Of a stretch of 64,000 nt of DNA, positions 25,134 to 37,671 are shown piece by piece. The notes beneath the pieces are model-generated. The model made no database searches. It saw nothing but the letters and a program-made list of their open reading frames with translations, and was not told where the DNA came from. Position numbers and translations under genes: made by a program. Location of the stretch: positions 139,315,319 through 139,379,318 of the forward strand of contig NC_134707.1 of NCBI RefSeq assembly GCF_043290135.1, in the 5' to 3' direction. Positions within the stretch are counted from its first letter, which is position 1, and the number at the start of each line of letters is the position of its first letter. Source of the DNA: Rhipicephalus microplus. Its lineage: Eukaryota > Arthropoda > Arachnida > Ixodida > Ixodidae.

Positions 25134-28100
25134 GCGAAGTCTCAAGTCGTGGAGTTTCTAGTTGTGGAGTATCTACTTGTGGAGTTTCCATTTGTGGTGT
25201 TTCTAGCTGTGGAGTTTCTAGTTGCGGAGTTTCTAGATGCAGAGTTTCTAGTTGCGGAGTTTTCTAGTTGTGGAGATTCTAGTGGCGGAGTTTCTAGTTG
25301 CGGAGTTCCAAGTTGTGGAGTTTCTTGTTGTGGAGTTTCTAGTTGTGGAATTTGTAGTTGTGGAGTATATAGCTGTGGTGTTTCAAGTTGTGGAGTTTCT
25401 AGTGGCGGAGTTTCTAGTTGTAGAGTTTCTAGTTGCGGAGTTTTCTAGTTGTGGAGTTTCTAGTTGCGGAGTTTCTAGTTGCGGAGCTTCAAGTTGTGGA
25501 GTTTCTAGTTGTGGAGTTTCTAGTTGTGGAGTTTGTAGTTGTGGAGTATCTAGTTGTGGGCTTTCAAGTTGTGGAGTTTCTAGTTGTTGAGTCTCTAGTT
25601 GTGGAATTTCTAGTTGTGGAGTTTCTAGTTGTGGAGTTTCTAGTTGTGGAATTTCAAGTTGTGGAGTCTCTGGTGGCGGATTGAGCTTCTAGTTGCGTAG
25701 TTTCTGTTTGTGGAGTTTCTAGTTGCGGAGCCAGTAGTTGTGGAGTTTCTAGTTGTGGAGTTTCTAGTGTTTGAATTTCTAGTTGCCAAATTCTTTAGTT
25801 GCGAAGTCTCAAGTTGTGGAGTTTCTAGCTGTGAAGTTTCTAGTTGCGGAGTTTCTAGTTGCGGAGTTTCTAGTTGTGGAGTTTTTAGTTGAGGAGTGTC
25901 TACTTGTGGAGTTTCTAGTTGTGTAGTTTCTAGTTGTGGAGTTTCTAGTCGTGGAGTCTGTAGTTGAGGAGTAGCTATTTGTTGGGTTTCAAGTTATGGA
26001 GTTTTTGGCTGTGGAGTTTCTAGTTGTGGAGTTTCTAGTTGTTGAGTTTCTAGTTGCCGAGTTTCTAGTTGCGAAGTCTCAAGTCGTGGAGTTTCTAGCT
26101 GCGGAGTTTCTAGTTGCGGAGCTTCAAGTGGCGGAGTTTCTAGTTGTGGAATTTGTAGTTGTGGAGTATCTAGTTTTGGTGTTTCAAGTTGTGGAGTTTC
26201 TAGCTGTGGAGTTTCTAGTTGCGGAGTTTCTAGTTGCAGAGTTTCTAGTTGCGGAGTTTCTAGTTGCGGAGTTTCTAGTTGTGGAGTTTCTAGTTGTTGA
26301 GTTTCTAGTGGCCGAGTTCTTTAGTTGCGAAGTCTCAAGTTGTGGAGTTTCTAGCTGTGGAATTTCTAGTTGTTGAGTTTCTAGATCCGGAGTTTCTAGT
26401 TGTGGAGTTTTTAGTTGTGGAGCTTTTAGTTGAGGAGTCTCTAGTTGTTGAGTCTCTAGTTGTGGAGTTCTAGATGTGGAGTTTCTAGTTGCGGAATTTC
26501 TTGATGTGGAGTTTCTAGTTGTGGAGTTTCTGGCTGTGGAGTTTATAGTTGCGGAGTTTCTAGTATCGGAGTTTCTAGTTGTGGAGTTTCTAGTTGTGGA
26601 GTTTCTAGTTGTAGAGTTTCTAGTTGCGAAGTCTCAAGTTGTGGAGTTTCAAGTTGTGGAGTTTCTAGTTGTGGAGTTTCTAGTTGTGGGGTTCGCAGTT
26701 GTGGGGTTCGTAGTTGTGGGGTTCGTAGTTGTGCAGTTCTAGTTGTGGAGTCTCTAGTTGAGGAGTTTCCATTTGTGGTGTTTCTAGCTGTGGAGTTTCT
26801 AGTAGCGGAGTTTCTAGATGCAGAGTTTCTAGTTGCGGAGTTTTCTAGTTGTGGAGATTGTAATGGCGGAGTTTCTAGTTGCGGAGTTCCAAGTTGTGGA
26901 GTTTCTAGTTGTGGAGCTTCTAGTTCTGGGGTTCGTAGTTTTGGGATTCGTAGTTGTGCAGTTTCTAGTTTTGCAGTCTCTAGTTGTGGAATTTCCAGTT
27001 GTGGAGTTTCTAGCTGTGGAGTTTCTAGTTGCGGAGTTTCTAGTTGCAGAGTTTCTAGTTGTGGAGTTTTCTAGTTGTGGAAATTCTAGTGGCGGAGTTT
27101 CTAGTTGCGGAGTTTCAAGTTGTGGAGTTTCTCGTTGTGGAGTTTCTAGTTGTGGAGTTTCTAGTTGCGGAGTTTCTAGTTGTGGAGCTTCAAGTTGTGG
27201 AGTTTCTAGTTGTGGAGTTTCTAGTTATGGAGTTTGTAGTTGTGGAGTATCTAGTTGTGGACTTTCAAGTTGTGAAGTTTCTAGTTGTGGAGTTTCTAGT
27301 TGCGGAGTTTTCTAGTTGCGGAGTCTGTAGTTGTGGAGTTTCTAGTTGTGGAATTTCTAAATGTGGAGTCTCTAGTTGCGGAGTGAGTTTCTAGTTGCGG
27401 AGTTTCTGGTTGTGGAGTTTCTAGTTGCAGAGTCAGTAGTTGTGGAGTTTCTAGTTGTGGATTTTCTAGCTGTGGAGTTTCTAGTTGCGGAGTTTCTAGT
27501 TGTGGGGTTCGTAGTTGTGGAGTTCGTAGTTGTGGAGTTTCTAGTTGTGAAGTCTCTAGTTGGGGAGTTTCCAGTTGTGGAGTTTCTAGCTGTGGAGTTT
27601 TTCGTTGCGGAGTTTCTAGTTGCAGAGTTTCTAGTAGCGGAGTATTCTAGTTGTGGAGATTCTAGTGGCGGAGTTTCTAGTAGCGGAGTTTCAAGTTGTG
27701 GAGTTTCTAGTTGTGGATTTTCTAGCTGTGGAGTTTCTAGTTGCGGAGTTTTTAGTTGCGGAGTTTCTGGTTGTGGAGTTTCTAGTTCTGGAGTCTGTAG
27801 TTGTGGAGTATCTATTTGTTGGGTTTCAAGTTGTGGAGTTTCTAGTTGTTGAGTTTCTAGTAGTTGAGTTTCCAGTTGCCAAGTTTCTAGTTGCGAAATC
27901 TCAAGTCGTGGAGTTTCTAGCTGTGGAGTTTCTAGTTGCGGAGTTTCTAGTTGCGGAGTTTCTAGTTGTGGATTTTGTAGTTGTGGAGTATATAGTTGTG
28001 GTGTTTCAAGTTGTGGAGTTTCTAGTTGCGGAGTTTCTAGTTGCAGAGTTTCTCGTTCCGGAAATTTCTAGTTGTGAAGTTTCTAGTTGTGGATTTTCTA

Positions 28101-28268
28101 GCTGTGGAGTTTCTAGTTGCGGAGTTTCTAGTTGTGGGGTTCGTAGTTGTGGAGTTCGTAAATGCGGAGTTTCTAGTTGTGAAGTCTCTAGTTAGGAAGT
28201 TTCCAGTTGTGGAGTTTCTAGCTGTGGAGTTTTTCGTTGTGGAGTTTCTAGTTGCAGAGTTTCTAGTA
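25134..28268. repeat. 3,135-bp tandem duplication, copy 2
   Basis: This is the second copy of the 3,135-bp segment. It starts at the chimaeric unit ctagtagcgaag (25129-25139), which fuses the left half of a ctagtagcggag unit (as at 28264) to the right half of a ctagttgcgaag unit (as at 21995). It ends at 28268, where the ctagtagcggagttttct unit continues in the order seen near 20615. The shared gcg at the joint is the crossover microhomology. Confidence 0.9.
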
Positions 28269-29561
28269 GCGGAGTTTTCTAGTTGTAGAGATTCTAGTGG
28301 CGGAGTTTCTGGTTATGGAGTTTCTAGTTCTGGAGTCTGTAGTTGTGGAGTATCTATTTGTAGGGTTTCAAGTTGTGGAGTTTCTAGTTGTGGAGTTTCT
28401 AGTTGTTGAGTTTCTAGTTGTTGAGTTTCCAGTTGCCGAGTTTCTAGTTGCGAAATCTCAAGTCGTGGAGTTTCTAGCTGTGGAGTTTCTAGTTGCGGAG
28501 TTTCTAGTTGCGGAGTTTCTAGTTGCGGAGTTTCTAGTTGTGGATTTTGTAGTTGTGGAGTATATAGTTGTGGTGTTTCAAGTTGTGGAGTTTCTAGTTG
28601 CGGAGTTTCTAGTTGCAGAGTTTCTAGTTGCAGAGTTTGTAGTTGTGGAGTTTCTAGTTGTGAAGTTTTAGTTGTGGAGTTTCAAGTTGTGGAATTCATA
28701 GGTGTGGAGTTTCAAGTTGTGGAGTTTCTAGTTTTCGAGTTTCTAGTTACGGAGTTTCTAGTTGTGGAGTTTTTAGTTGTGGAGCTTTTAGTTGAGGAGT
28801 CTCTAGTTGTTGAGTCTCTAGTTGTGGAAGTTCTAGGTGTGGAGTTTCTAGTTGCGGAGTTTCTTGTTGCGGAGTTTCTAGATGTGGAGTTTCTAGTTGT
28901 GGAGTTTCTGGCTGTGGAGTTTATAGTTGCGGAGTTTCTAGTATCGGAGTTTCTAGTTGTGGAATTTCTAGTTGTGGAGTTTCTAGTTGTAGAGTTTCTA
29001 GTTGCGAAGTCTCAAGTTGTGGAGTTTCTAGTTGTGGAGTTTCTAGTGGCGGAGTTTCTAGTTGCAGAGTTTCATGTTTCGGAGTTTCTAGTTGTGGAGT
29101 TTGTAGTTGTGGAGTATCTAGTTGTGGGCTTTCAAGTTGTGGAGTTTCTAGTTGTGGAGTTCTAGTTGCGGAGTTTTCTAGTCGCGGAGTCTGTAGTTGT
29201 GGAGTTTCTAGTTGTGGAATTTCTAGTTACGGAGTTTCTAGTTGTGGAGCTTTTAGTTGAGTAGTCTCTAGTTGTTGAGTCTCTAGTTGTGGAATTTCTA
29301 GTTGTGGAGTTTCTAGTTGTGGAGTTTCGAGTTGTGGAATTTCAAGTTGTGGAGTCTCTAGTGGCGGAGTGAGTTTCTAGTTGCGGAGCCAGTAGTTGTG
29401 GAGTTTCTAGTTGCGGAGCCAGTAGTTGTGGAGTTTCTAGAGTTGGAGTTTCTAGTTGTGGAATTTCTAGTGTTTGAATTTCTAGTTGCCGAGTTCTTTA
29501 GTTGCGAAGTCTCAAGTTGTGGAGTTTCTAGCTGTGAAGTTTCTAGTTGCGGAGTTTCTAG

Positions 29562-32500
29562 TTGCGGAGTTTCTAGTTGTGGAGTTTTTAGTTGAGGAGT
29601 CTCTAGTTGTGGAGTCTCTAGTTGTTGAGTTTCTAGTTGCCGAGTTTCTAGTTGCGAAGTCTCAAGTCGTGGAGTTTCTAGTTGTGGAGTATCTACTTGT
29701 GGAGTTTCCATTTGTGGTGTTTCTAGCTGTGGAGTTTCTAGTTGCGGAGTTTCTAGATGCAGAGTTTCTAGTTGCGGAGTTTTCTAGTTGTGGAGATTCT
29801 AGTGGCGGAGTTTCTAGTTGCGGAGTTCCAAGTTGTGGAGTTTCTTGTTGTGGAGTTTCTAGTTGTGGAATTTGTAGTTGTGGAGTATATAGCTGTGGTG
29901 TTTCAAGTTGTGGAGTTTCTAGTGGCGGAGTTTCTAGTTGTAGAGTTTCTAGTTGCGGAGTTTTCTAGTTGTGGAGTTTCTAGTTGTGGAGTTTCTAGTT
30001 GCGGAGCTTCAAGTTGTGGAGTTTCTAGTTGTGGAGTTTCTAGTTGTGGAGTTTGTAGTTGTGGAGTATCTAGTTGTGGGCTTTCAAGTTGTGGAGTTTC
30101 TAGTTGTTGAGTCTCTAGTTGTGGAATTTCTAGTTGTGGAGTTTCTAGTTGTGGAGTTTCTAGTTGTGGAATTTCAAGTTGTGGAGTCTCTGGTGGCGGA
30201 TTGAGCTTCTAGTTGCGTAGTTTCTGTTTGTGGAGTTTCTAGTTGCGGAGCCAGTAGTTGTGGAGTTTCTAGTTGTGGAGTTTCTAGTGTTTGAATTTCT
30301 AGTTGCCAAATTCTTTAGTTGCGAAGTCTCAAGTTGTGGAGTTTCTAGCTGTGAAGTTTCTAGTTGCGGAGTTTCTAGTTGCGGAGTTTCTAGTTGTGGA
30401 GTTTTTAGTTGAGGAGTCTCTAGTTGTGGGGTCTCTAGTTGTGGAGTTTCTAGTTGTGGAGTGTCTACTTGTGGAGTTTCTAGTTGTGTAGTTTCTAGTT
30501 GTGGAGTTTCTAGTCGTGGAGTCTGTAGTTGAGGAGTAGCTATTTGTTGGGTTTCAAGTTATGGAGTTTTTGGCTGTGGAGTTTCTAGTTGTGGAGTTTC
30601 TAGTTGTTGAGTTTCTAGTTGCCGAGTTTCTAGTTGCGAAGTCTCAAGTCGTGGAGTTTCTAGCTGCGGAGTTTCTAGTTGCGGAGCTTCAAGTGGCGGA
30701 GTTTCTAGTTGTGGAATTTGTAGTTGTGGAGTATCTAGTTTTGGTGTTTCAAGTTGTGGAGTTTCTAGCTGTGGAGTTTCTAGTTGCGGAGTTTCTAGTT
30801 GCAGAGTTTCTAGTTGCGGAGTTTCTAGTTGCGGAGTTTCTAGTTGTGGAGTTTCTAGTTGTTGAGTTTCTAGTGGCCGAGTTCTTTAGTTGCGAAGTCT
30901 CAAGTTGTGGAGTTTCTAGCTGTGGAATTTCTAGTTGTTGAGTTTCTAGATCCGGAGTTTCTAGTTGTGGAGTTTTTAGCTGTGGAGTCTCTAGTTGTGG
31001 AGTCTCTAGTTGTGAAGTTTCTAGTTGTGGAGTGTCTACTTGTGGAGTTTCTAGTTGTGGAGATACTAGTTGTAGAGTTTCTATTTGTAGTTTTTATTTT
31101 TCGAGTTTGTAGTTGTAGATTTTCTAGTTGCAGAGTTCCTAAATGTGGAGTTTCTAGTTGTGGAGTTTCTTGTTGGGGTGTTTCTAGTTGTGAAGTTTCC
31201 AATTGTGGATTTTATAGTTGCGGAATTTCTAGTTGCGAAGTTTCTAGTTGGGGAGTTTCTACTTGAATTTATAGTTGTGGATTTTCTAGTTCCACAGTTT
31301 CGAGTTGCAAAGTTTCAAGTTGTCGAGTTTGTAGTTGCGGAGTCGCTACTTGTGGAGTTTCTAGTTGTGGAGTTGCTAGCTGTGGAGTTTCTAGTTGCGG
31401 AGTCTCTAATTAGGCAGTCTCTAGTTTTGGAGTCTCTATTTGTGGAGTTTCTGGTTGTGGAGTTTATAGTTGTGGAGTTTCTAGCTGTGGAGATTCTAGT
31501 TGCGGAGTTTCTAGTTGCAGAGTTTCTAGCTGCGGAGTTTCTTGTTGCAGAGTTTGTAGTTGTGGAGTTTCTAGTTGTGAAGTTTTAGTTGTGGAGTTTC
31601 AAGTTGTGGAATTCATAGGTGTTGAGTTTCTAGTTGTGGAGTTTCTAGTTTTCGAGTTTCTAGTTACGGAGTTTCTAGTTGTGGAGTTTTTAGTTGTGGA
31701 GCTTTTAGTTGAGGAGTCTCTAGTTGTTGAGTCTCTAGTTGTGGAAGTTCTAGTTGTGGAGTTTCTAGTTGCGGAGTTTCTTGTTGCGGAGTTTCTAGAT
31801 GTGGAGTTTCTAGTTGTGGAGTTTCTGGCTGTGGAGTTTATAGTTGCGGAGTTTCTAGTATCGGAGTTTCTAGTTGTGGAGTTTCCAGTTGTGGAGTTTC
31901 TAGTTGTAGAGTTTCTAGTTGCGAAGTCTCAAGTTGTGGAGTTTCTAGTTGTGGAGTTTCTAGTGGCGGAGTTTCTAGTTGCAGAGTTTCTAGTTGCGGA
32001 GTTTTCTAGTTGTGGAGTTTCTAGTGGCGGAGTTTTTAGTTGCGGAGCTTCAAGTTGTGGAGTTTCTAGTTGTGGAGTTTCTAGTTGTGGAGTTTGTAGT
32101 TGTGGAGTATCTAGTGGGCTTTCAATTTGTGGAGTTTCTAGTTGTGGAGTTCTAGTTGCGGAGTTTTCTAGTCGCGGAGTCTGTAGTTGTGGAGTTTCTA
32201 GTTGTGGAATTTCTAGTAACGGAGTTTCTAGTTGTGGAGCTTTTAGTTGAGTAGTCTCTAGTTGTTGAGTCTCTAGTTGTGGAATTTCTAGTTGTGGAGT
32301 TTCTAGTTGTGGAGTTTCTAGTTGTGGAATTTCAAGTTGTGGAGTCTCTAGTGGCGGAGTGAGTTTCTAGTTGCGGAGTTTCTGGTTGTGGAGTTTCTAG
32401 TTGCGGAGCCAGTAGTTGTGGAGTTTCTAGTTTGGAGTTTCTAGTTGTGGAGTTTCTAGTGTTTGAATTTCTAGTTGCCGAGTTCTTTAGTTGCGAAGTC

Positions 32501-34206
32501 TCAAGTTGTGGAGTTTCTAGCTGTGAAGTTTCTAGTTGCGGAGTTTCTAGTTGCGGAGTTTCTAGTTGTGGAGTTTTTAGTTGAGGAGTCTCTAGTTGTG
32601 GAGTCTCTAGTTGTTGAGTTTCTAGTTGCCGAGTTTCTAGTTGCGAAGTCTCAAGTCGTGGAGTTTCTAGCTGCGGAGTTTCTAGTTGCGGAGCTTCTAG
32701 TGGCGGAGTTTCTAGTTGTGGAATTTGTTGTTGTGGAGTATCTAGATTTGGTGTTTCAAGTTGTGGAGTTTCTCGCTGTGGAGTTTCTAGTTGCGGAGTT
32801 TCTAGTTGCAGAGTTTCTAGTTGCGGAGTTTCTAGTTGTGGAGTTTCTAGTTGTTGAGTTTCTAGTCACCGAGTTTTTTAGTTGCGAAGTCTCAAGTTGT
32901 GGAGTTTCTAGCTGTGGAATTTCTAGTTGTTGAGTTTCTAGTTGCGGAGTTTCTAGTTGTGGAGTTTTTAGCTGTGGAGTATCTAGTTGTGGAGTCTCTT
33001 GTTGTGGAGTTTCTAGTTGTGGAGTGTCTACTTGTGGAGTTTCTAGTTGTGGAGTTTCTAGTTGTGGAGTTTCTAGTTGTAGTTTTTATTTTTCGAGTTT
33101 GTAGTTGTAGATTTTCTAATTGCAGAGTTCCTAGTTGTGGAGTTTCTAGTTGTGGAGTTTCTTGTTGGGGAGTTTCTAGTTGTGAAGTTTCTAATAGTGG
33201 ATTTTCTAGTTGCGGAATTTCTAGTTGCGAAGTTTCTAGTTTGGGAGTTTCTACTTGAGTTTATAGCTGCGGATTTTCTAGTTCCACAGTTTCGATTTGC
33301 AAAGTTTCAAGTTGTCGAGTTTGGAATTGCGGAGTCGCTAGTTGTGGAGTTTCTAGTTGCGGAGTTGCTAGCTGTGGAGTTTCTAGCTGCGGAGTCTCTA
33401 ATTGTGCAGTCTCTAGTTTTGGAGTCTCTAGTTGTGGAGTTTCTAGTTGTGGAGTTTTTAGCTGTGGAGTCTCTAGTTGTGGAGTCTCTAGTTGTGGAGT
33501 TTCTAGTTGTGGAGTGTCTACTTGTGGAGTTTCTAGTTGTGGAGATACTAGTTGTAGAGTTTCTATTTGTAGTTTTTATTTTTCGAATTTGTAGTTGTAG
33601 ATTTTCTAGTTGCAGAGTTCCTAAATGTGGAGTTTCTAGTTGTGGAGTTTCTTGTTGGGGTGTTTCTAGTTGTGAAGTTTCCAATTGTGGATTTTCTAGT
33701 TGCGGAATTTCTAGTTGCGAAGTTTCTAGTTGGGGAGTTTCTACTTGAATTTATAGTTGTGGATTTTCTAGTTCCACAGTTTCGAGTTGCAAAGTTTCAA
33801 GTTGTCGAGTTTGTAGTTGCGGAGTCGCTAGTTTTGGAGTTTCTAGTTGCGGAGTTGCTAGCTGTGGAGTTTCTAGTTGCGGAGTCTCTAATTATGCAGT
33901 CTCTAGTTTTGGAGTCTCTATTTGTGGAGTTTCTAGTTGTGGAGTTTATAGTTGTGGAGTTTCTAGCTGTGGAGATTCTAGTTGCGGAGTTTCTAGTTGC
34001 AGAGTTTCTAGCTGCGGAGTTTCTTGTTGCAGAGTTTGTAGTTGTGGAGTTTCTAGTTGTGAAGTTTTAGTTGTGGAGTTTCAAGTTGTGGAATTCATAG
34101 GTGTGGAGTTTCTAGTTGTGGAGTTTCTAGTTTTCGAGTTTCTAGTTACGGAGTTTCTAGTTGTGGAGTTTTTAGTTGTGGAGCTTTTAGTTGAGGAGTC
34201 TCTAGT
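29562..34206. repeat. Higher-order block, copy 2 of the 29.4-kb-spaced pair
   Basis: This is the partner of about 123-4740. It lacks the 120-bp duplication and has small private changes, such as a shortened unit near 32114 (gtatctagtgggc) and aattaggcag at about 31410 where the partner has aattatgcag. Limits are approximate. Confidence 0.8.
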
Positions 34207-37200
34207 TGTGGAGTCTCTAGTTGTGGAAGTTCTAGGTGTGAAGTTTCTAGTTGCAGAGTTTCTTGTTGCGGAGTTTCTAGATGTGGAGTTTCTAGTTGTG
34301 GAGTTTCTGGCTGTGGAGTTTATAGTTGCGGAGTTTCTAGTATCGGAGTTTCTAGTTGTGGAGTTTCTAGTTGTAGAGTTTCTAGTTGCGAAGTCTCAAG
34401 TTGTGGAGTTTCTAGTTGTGGAGTTTCTAGTGGTGGAGTTTCTAGTTGCAGAGTTTCTAGTTGCGGAGTTTTCTAGTTGTGGAGTTTCTAGTGGCGGAGT
34501 TTCTAGTTGCGGAGCTTCAAGTTGTGGAGTTTCTAGTTGTGGAGTTTCTAGTTGTGGAGTTTGTAGTTGTGGAGTATCTAGTTGTGGGCTTTCAAGTTGT
34601 GGAGTTTCTAGTTGTGGAGTTCTAGTTGCGGAGTTTTCTAGTCGCGGAGTCTGTAGTTGTGGAGTTTCTAGTTGTGGAATTTCTAGTTACGGAGTTTCTA
34701 GTTGTGGAGCTTTTAGTTGAGTAGTCTCTAGTTGTTGAGTCTCTAGTTGTGGAATTTCTAGTTGTGGAGTTTCTAGTTGTGGAGTTTCTAGTTGTGGAAT
34801 TTCAAGTTGTGGAGTCTCTAGTGGCGGAGTGAGTTTCTAGTTGCGGAGTTTCTGGTTGTGGAGTTTCTAGTTGCGGAGCCAGTAGTTGTGGAGTTTCTAG
34901 TTGTGGAGTTTCTAGTTGTGGAGTTTCTAGTGTTTGAATTTCTAGTTGCCGAGTTCTTTAGTTGCGAAGTCTGAAGTTGTGGAGTTTCTAGCTGTGAAGT
35001 TTCTAGTTGCGGAGTTTCTAGTTGCGGAGTTTCTAGTTGTGGAGTTTTTAGTTGAGGAGTCTCTAGTTGTGGAGTCTCTAGTTGTTGAGTTTCTAGTTGC
35101 CGAGTTTCTAGTTGCGAAGTCTCAAGTCGTGGAGTTTCTAGCTGCGGAGTTTCTAGTTGCGGAGCTTCTAGTGGCGGAGTTTCTAGTTGTGGAATTTGTA
35201 GTTGTGGAGTATCTAGATTTGGTGTTTCAAGTTGTGGAGTTTCTAGCTGTGGAGTTTCTAGTTGCGGAGTTTCTAGTTGCAGAGTTTCTAGTTGCGGAGT
35301 TTCTAGTTGTGGAGTTTCTAGTTGTTGAGTTTCTAGTCGCCGAGTTCTTTAGTTGCGAAGTCTCAAGTTGTGGAGTTTCTAGCTGTGGAATTTCTAGTTG
35401 TTGAGTTTCTAGTTGCGGAGTTTCTAGTTGTGGAGTTTTTAGCTGTGGAGTCTCTAGTTGTGGAGTCTCTAGTTGTGGAGTTTCTAGTTGTGGAGTGTCT
35501 ACTTGTGGAGTTTCTAGTTGTGGAGTTTCTATTTGTAGTTTTTATTTTTCGAGTTTGTAGTTGTAGATTTTCTAATTGCAGAGTTCCTAGTTGTGGAGTT
35601 TCTTGTTGGGGAGTTTCTAGTTGTGAAATTTCTAATTGTGGATTTTCTAGTTGCGGAATTTCTAGTTGCGAAGTTTCTAGTTGGGGAGTTTCTACTTGAG
35701 TTTATAGCTGCGGATTTTCTAGTTCCACAGTTTCGAGTTGCAAAGTTTCAAGTTGTCGAGTTTGGAATTGCGGAGTCGCTAGTTGTGGAGTTTCTAGTTG
35801 CGGAGTTGCTAGCTGTGGAGTTTCTAGCTGCGGAGTCTCTAATTGTGCAGTCTCTAGTTTTGGAGTCTCTAGTTGTGGAGTTTCTAGTTGTGGAGTTTTT
35901 AGCTGTGGAGTCTCTAGTTGTGGAGTCTCTAGTTGTGGAGTTTCTAGTTGTGGAGTGTCTACTTGTGGAGTTTCTAGTTGTGGAGATACTAGTTGTAGAG
36001 TTTCTATTTGTAGTTTTTATTTTTCGAATTTGTAGTTGTAGATTTTCTAGTTGCAGAGTTCCTAAATGTGGAGTTTCTAGTTGTGGAGTTTCTTGTTGGG
36101 GTGTTTCTAGTTGTGAAGTTTCCAATTGTGGATTTTCTAGTTGCGGAATTTCTAGTTGCGAAGTTTCTAGTTGGGGAGTTTCTACTTGAATTTATAGTTG
36201 TGGATTTTCTAGTTCCACAGTTTCGAGTTGCAAAGTTTCAAGTTGTCGAGTTTGTAGTTGCGGAGTCGCTAGTTGTGGAGTTTCTAGTTGCGGAGTTGCT
36301 AGCTGTGGAGTTTCTAGTTGCGGAGTCTCTAATTATGCAGTCTCTAGTTTTGGAGTCTCTATTTGTGGAGTTTCTAGTTGTGGAGTTTATAGTTGTGGAG
36401 TTTCTAGCTGTGGAGATTCTAGTTGCGGAGTTTCTAGTTGCAGAGTTTCTAGCTGCGGAGTTTCTTGTTGCAGAGTTTGTAGTTGTGGAGTTTCTAGTTG
36501 TGAAGTTTTAGTTGTGGAGTTTCAAGTTGTGGAATTCATAGGTGTGGAGTTTCTAGTTGTGGAGTTTCTAGTTTTCGAGTTTCTAGTTACGGAGTTTCTA
36601 GTTGTGGAGTTTTTAGTTGTGGAGCTTTTAGTTGAGGAGTCTCTAGTTGTGGAGTCTCTAGTTGTGGAAGTTCTAGGTGTGAAGTTTCTAGTTGCGGAGT
36701 TTTTGTTGCGGAGTTTCTAGATGTGGAGTTTCTAGTTGTGGAGTTTCTGGCTGTGGAGTTTATAGTTGCGGAGTTTCTAGTATCGGAGTTTCTAGTTGTG
36801 GAGTTTCTAGTTGTAGAGTTTCTAGTTGCGAAGTCTCAAGTTGTGGAGTTTCTAGTTGTGGAGTTTCTAGTGGCGGAGTTTCTAGTTGCAGAGTTTCTAG
36901 TTGCGGAGTTTTCTAGTTGTGGAGTTTCTAGTGGCGGAGTTTCTAGTTGCGGAGCTTCAAGTTGTGGAGTTTCTAGTTGTGGAGTTTCTAGTTGTGGAGT
37001 TTGTAGTTGTGGAGTATCTAGTTGTGGGCTTTCAAGTTGTGGAGTTTCTAGTTGTGGAGTTCTAGTTGCGGAGTTTTCTAGTCGCGGAGTCTGTAGTTGT
37101 GGAGTTTCTAGTTGTGGAATTTCTAGTTACGGAGTTTCTAGTTGTGGAGCTTTTAGTTGAGTAGTCTCTAGTTGTTGAGTCTCTAGTTGTGGAATTTCTA

Positions 37201-37641
37201 GTTGTGGAGTTTCTAGTTGTGGAGTTTCTAGTTGTGGAATTTCAAGTTGTGGAGTCTCTAGTGGCGGAGTGAGTTTCTAGTTGCGGAGTTTCTGGTTGTG
37301 GAGTTTCTAGTTGCGGAGCCAGTAGTTGTGGAGTTTCTAGTTGTGGAGTTTCTAGTTGTGGAGTTTCTAGTGTTTGAATTTCTAGTTGCCGAGTTCTTTA
37401 GTTGCGAAGTCTGAAGTTGTGGAGTTTCTAGCTGTGAAGTTTCTAGTTGCGGAGTTTCTAGTTGCGGAGTTTCTAGTTGTGGAGTTTTTAGTTGAGGAGT
37501 CTCTAGTTGTGGAGTCTCTAGTTGTTGAGTTTCTAGTTGCCGAGTTTCTAGTTGCGAAGTCTCAAGTCGTGGAGTTTCTAGCTGCGGAGTTTCTAGTTGC
37601 GGAGCTTCTAGTGGCGGAGTTTCTAGTTGTGGAATTTGTAG
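33627..37641. repeat. 2.44-kb higher-order tandem, about 1.6 copies, cut by the LINE
   Basis: Landmarks repeat at an offset of 2,441 bp (gaattcatagg at 34091 and 36532; the 28-nt segment at 33565 and 36006), falling to 2,440 after a one-base loss near 36702 (gagtttttgttg versus gagtttcttgttg). The same block type is also seen at about 6796-9250. The second copy is interrupted at 37641 by the LINE, and its order resumes at 40738. Confidence 0.8.
37625..37641. repeat. Candidate target-site duplication of the LINE (left)
   Basis: agttgtggaatttgtag lies immediately before the (TTTA)n tail. The other flank reads agttgtggggttcgtag at 40738-40754. The two 17-mers differ at three positions, all transitions. 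Intact array copies (for example near 35185) read ggaatttgtagttgtggagtatc, so both flanks fit one insertion point. Confidence 0.6.
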
Positions 37642-37671
37642 TTTATTTATTTATTTATTTATTTATTTATT
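37642..37671. repeat. (TTTA)n tail of the LINE
   Basis: About seven and a half TTTA repeats sit between the satellite and the unique sequence ggtaccctcagggc. On the element strand this is the 3'-terminal microsatellite. Short 3' repeats instead of poly(A) are known from several CR1/L2-like LINEs. Confidence 0.93.

Larger units (their letters stand above)
1..37641. repeat. Left part of 15-bp satellite array with higher-order structure
   Basis: Essentially every base belongs to tandem units of about 15 bp, consensus agttgtggagtttct. The most common variants are agttgcggagtttct, agttgcagagtttct, agctgtggagtttct and agttgtggagtctct. Units of 14 nt (for example ending gaagtttt or gagttct) and 16 nt (ending gagttttct) recur at fixed places. 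The shown strand is rich in G and T and very poor in C. Variant order is conserved over kilobases, which defines the higher-order blocks listed separately. Reading frames in this stretch translate to pentapeptide runs (VVEFL or SCGVS forward; ETPQL or RNSTT reverse) and are by-products of a 15-nt period. I see no gene, RNA gene or transposon in this interval. The array ends where the LINE tail begins. Confidence 0.97.

Noticed and set aside
1..37641. CRISPR array
   Set aside because: Repeats are directly contiguous 15-bp units with no unique spacers, in a eukaryotic retroelement context.
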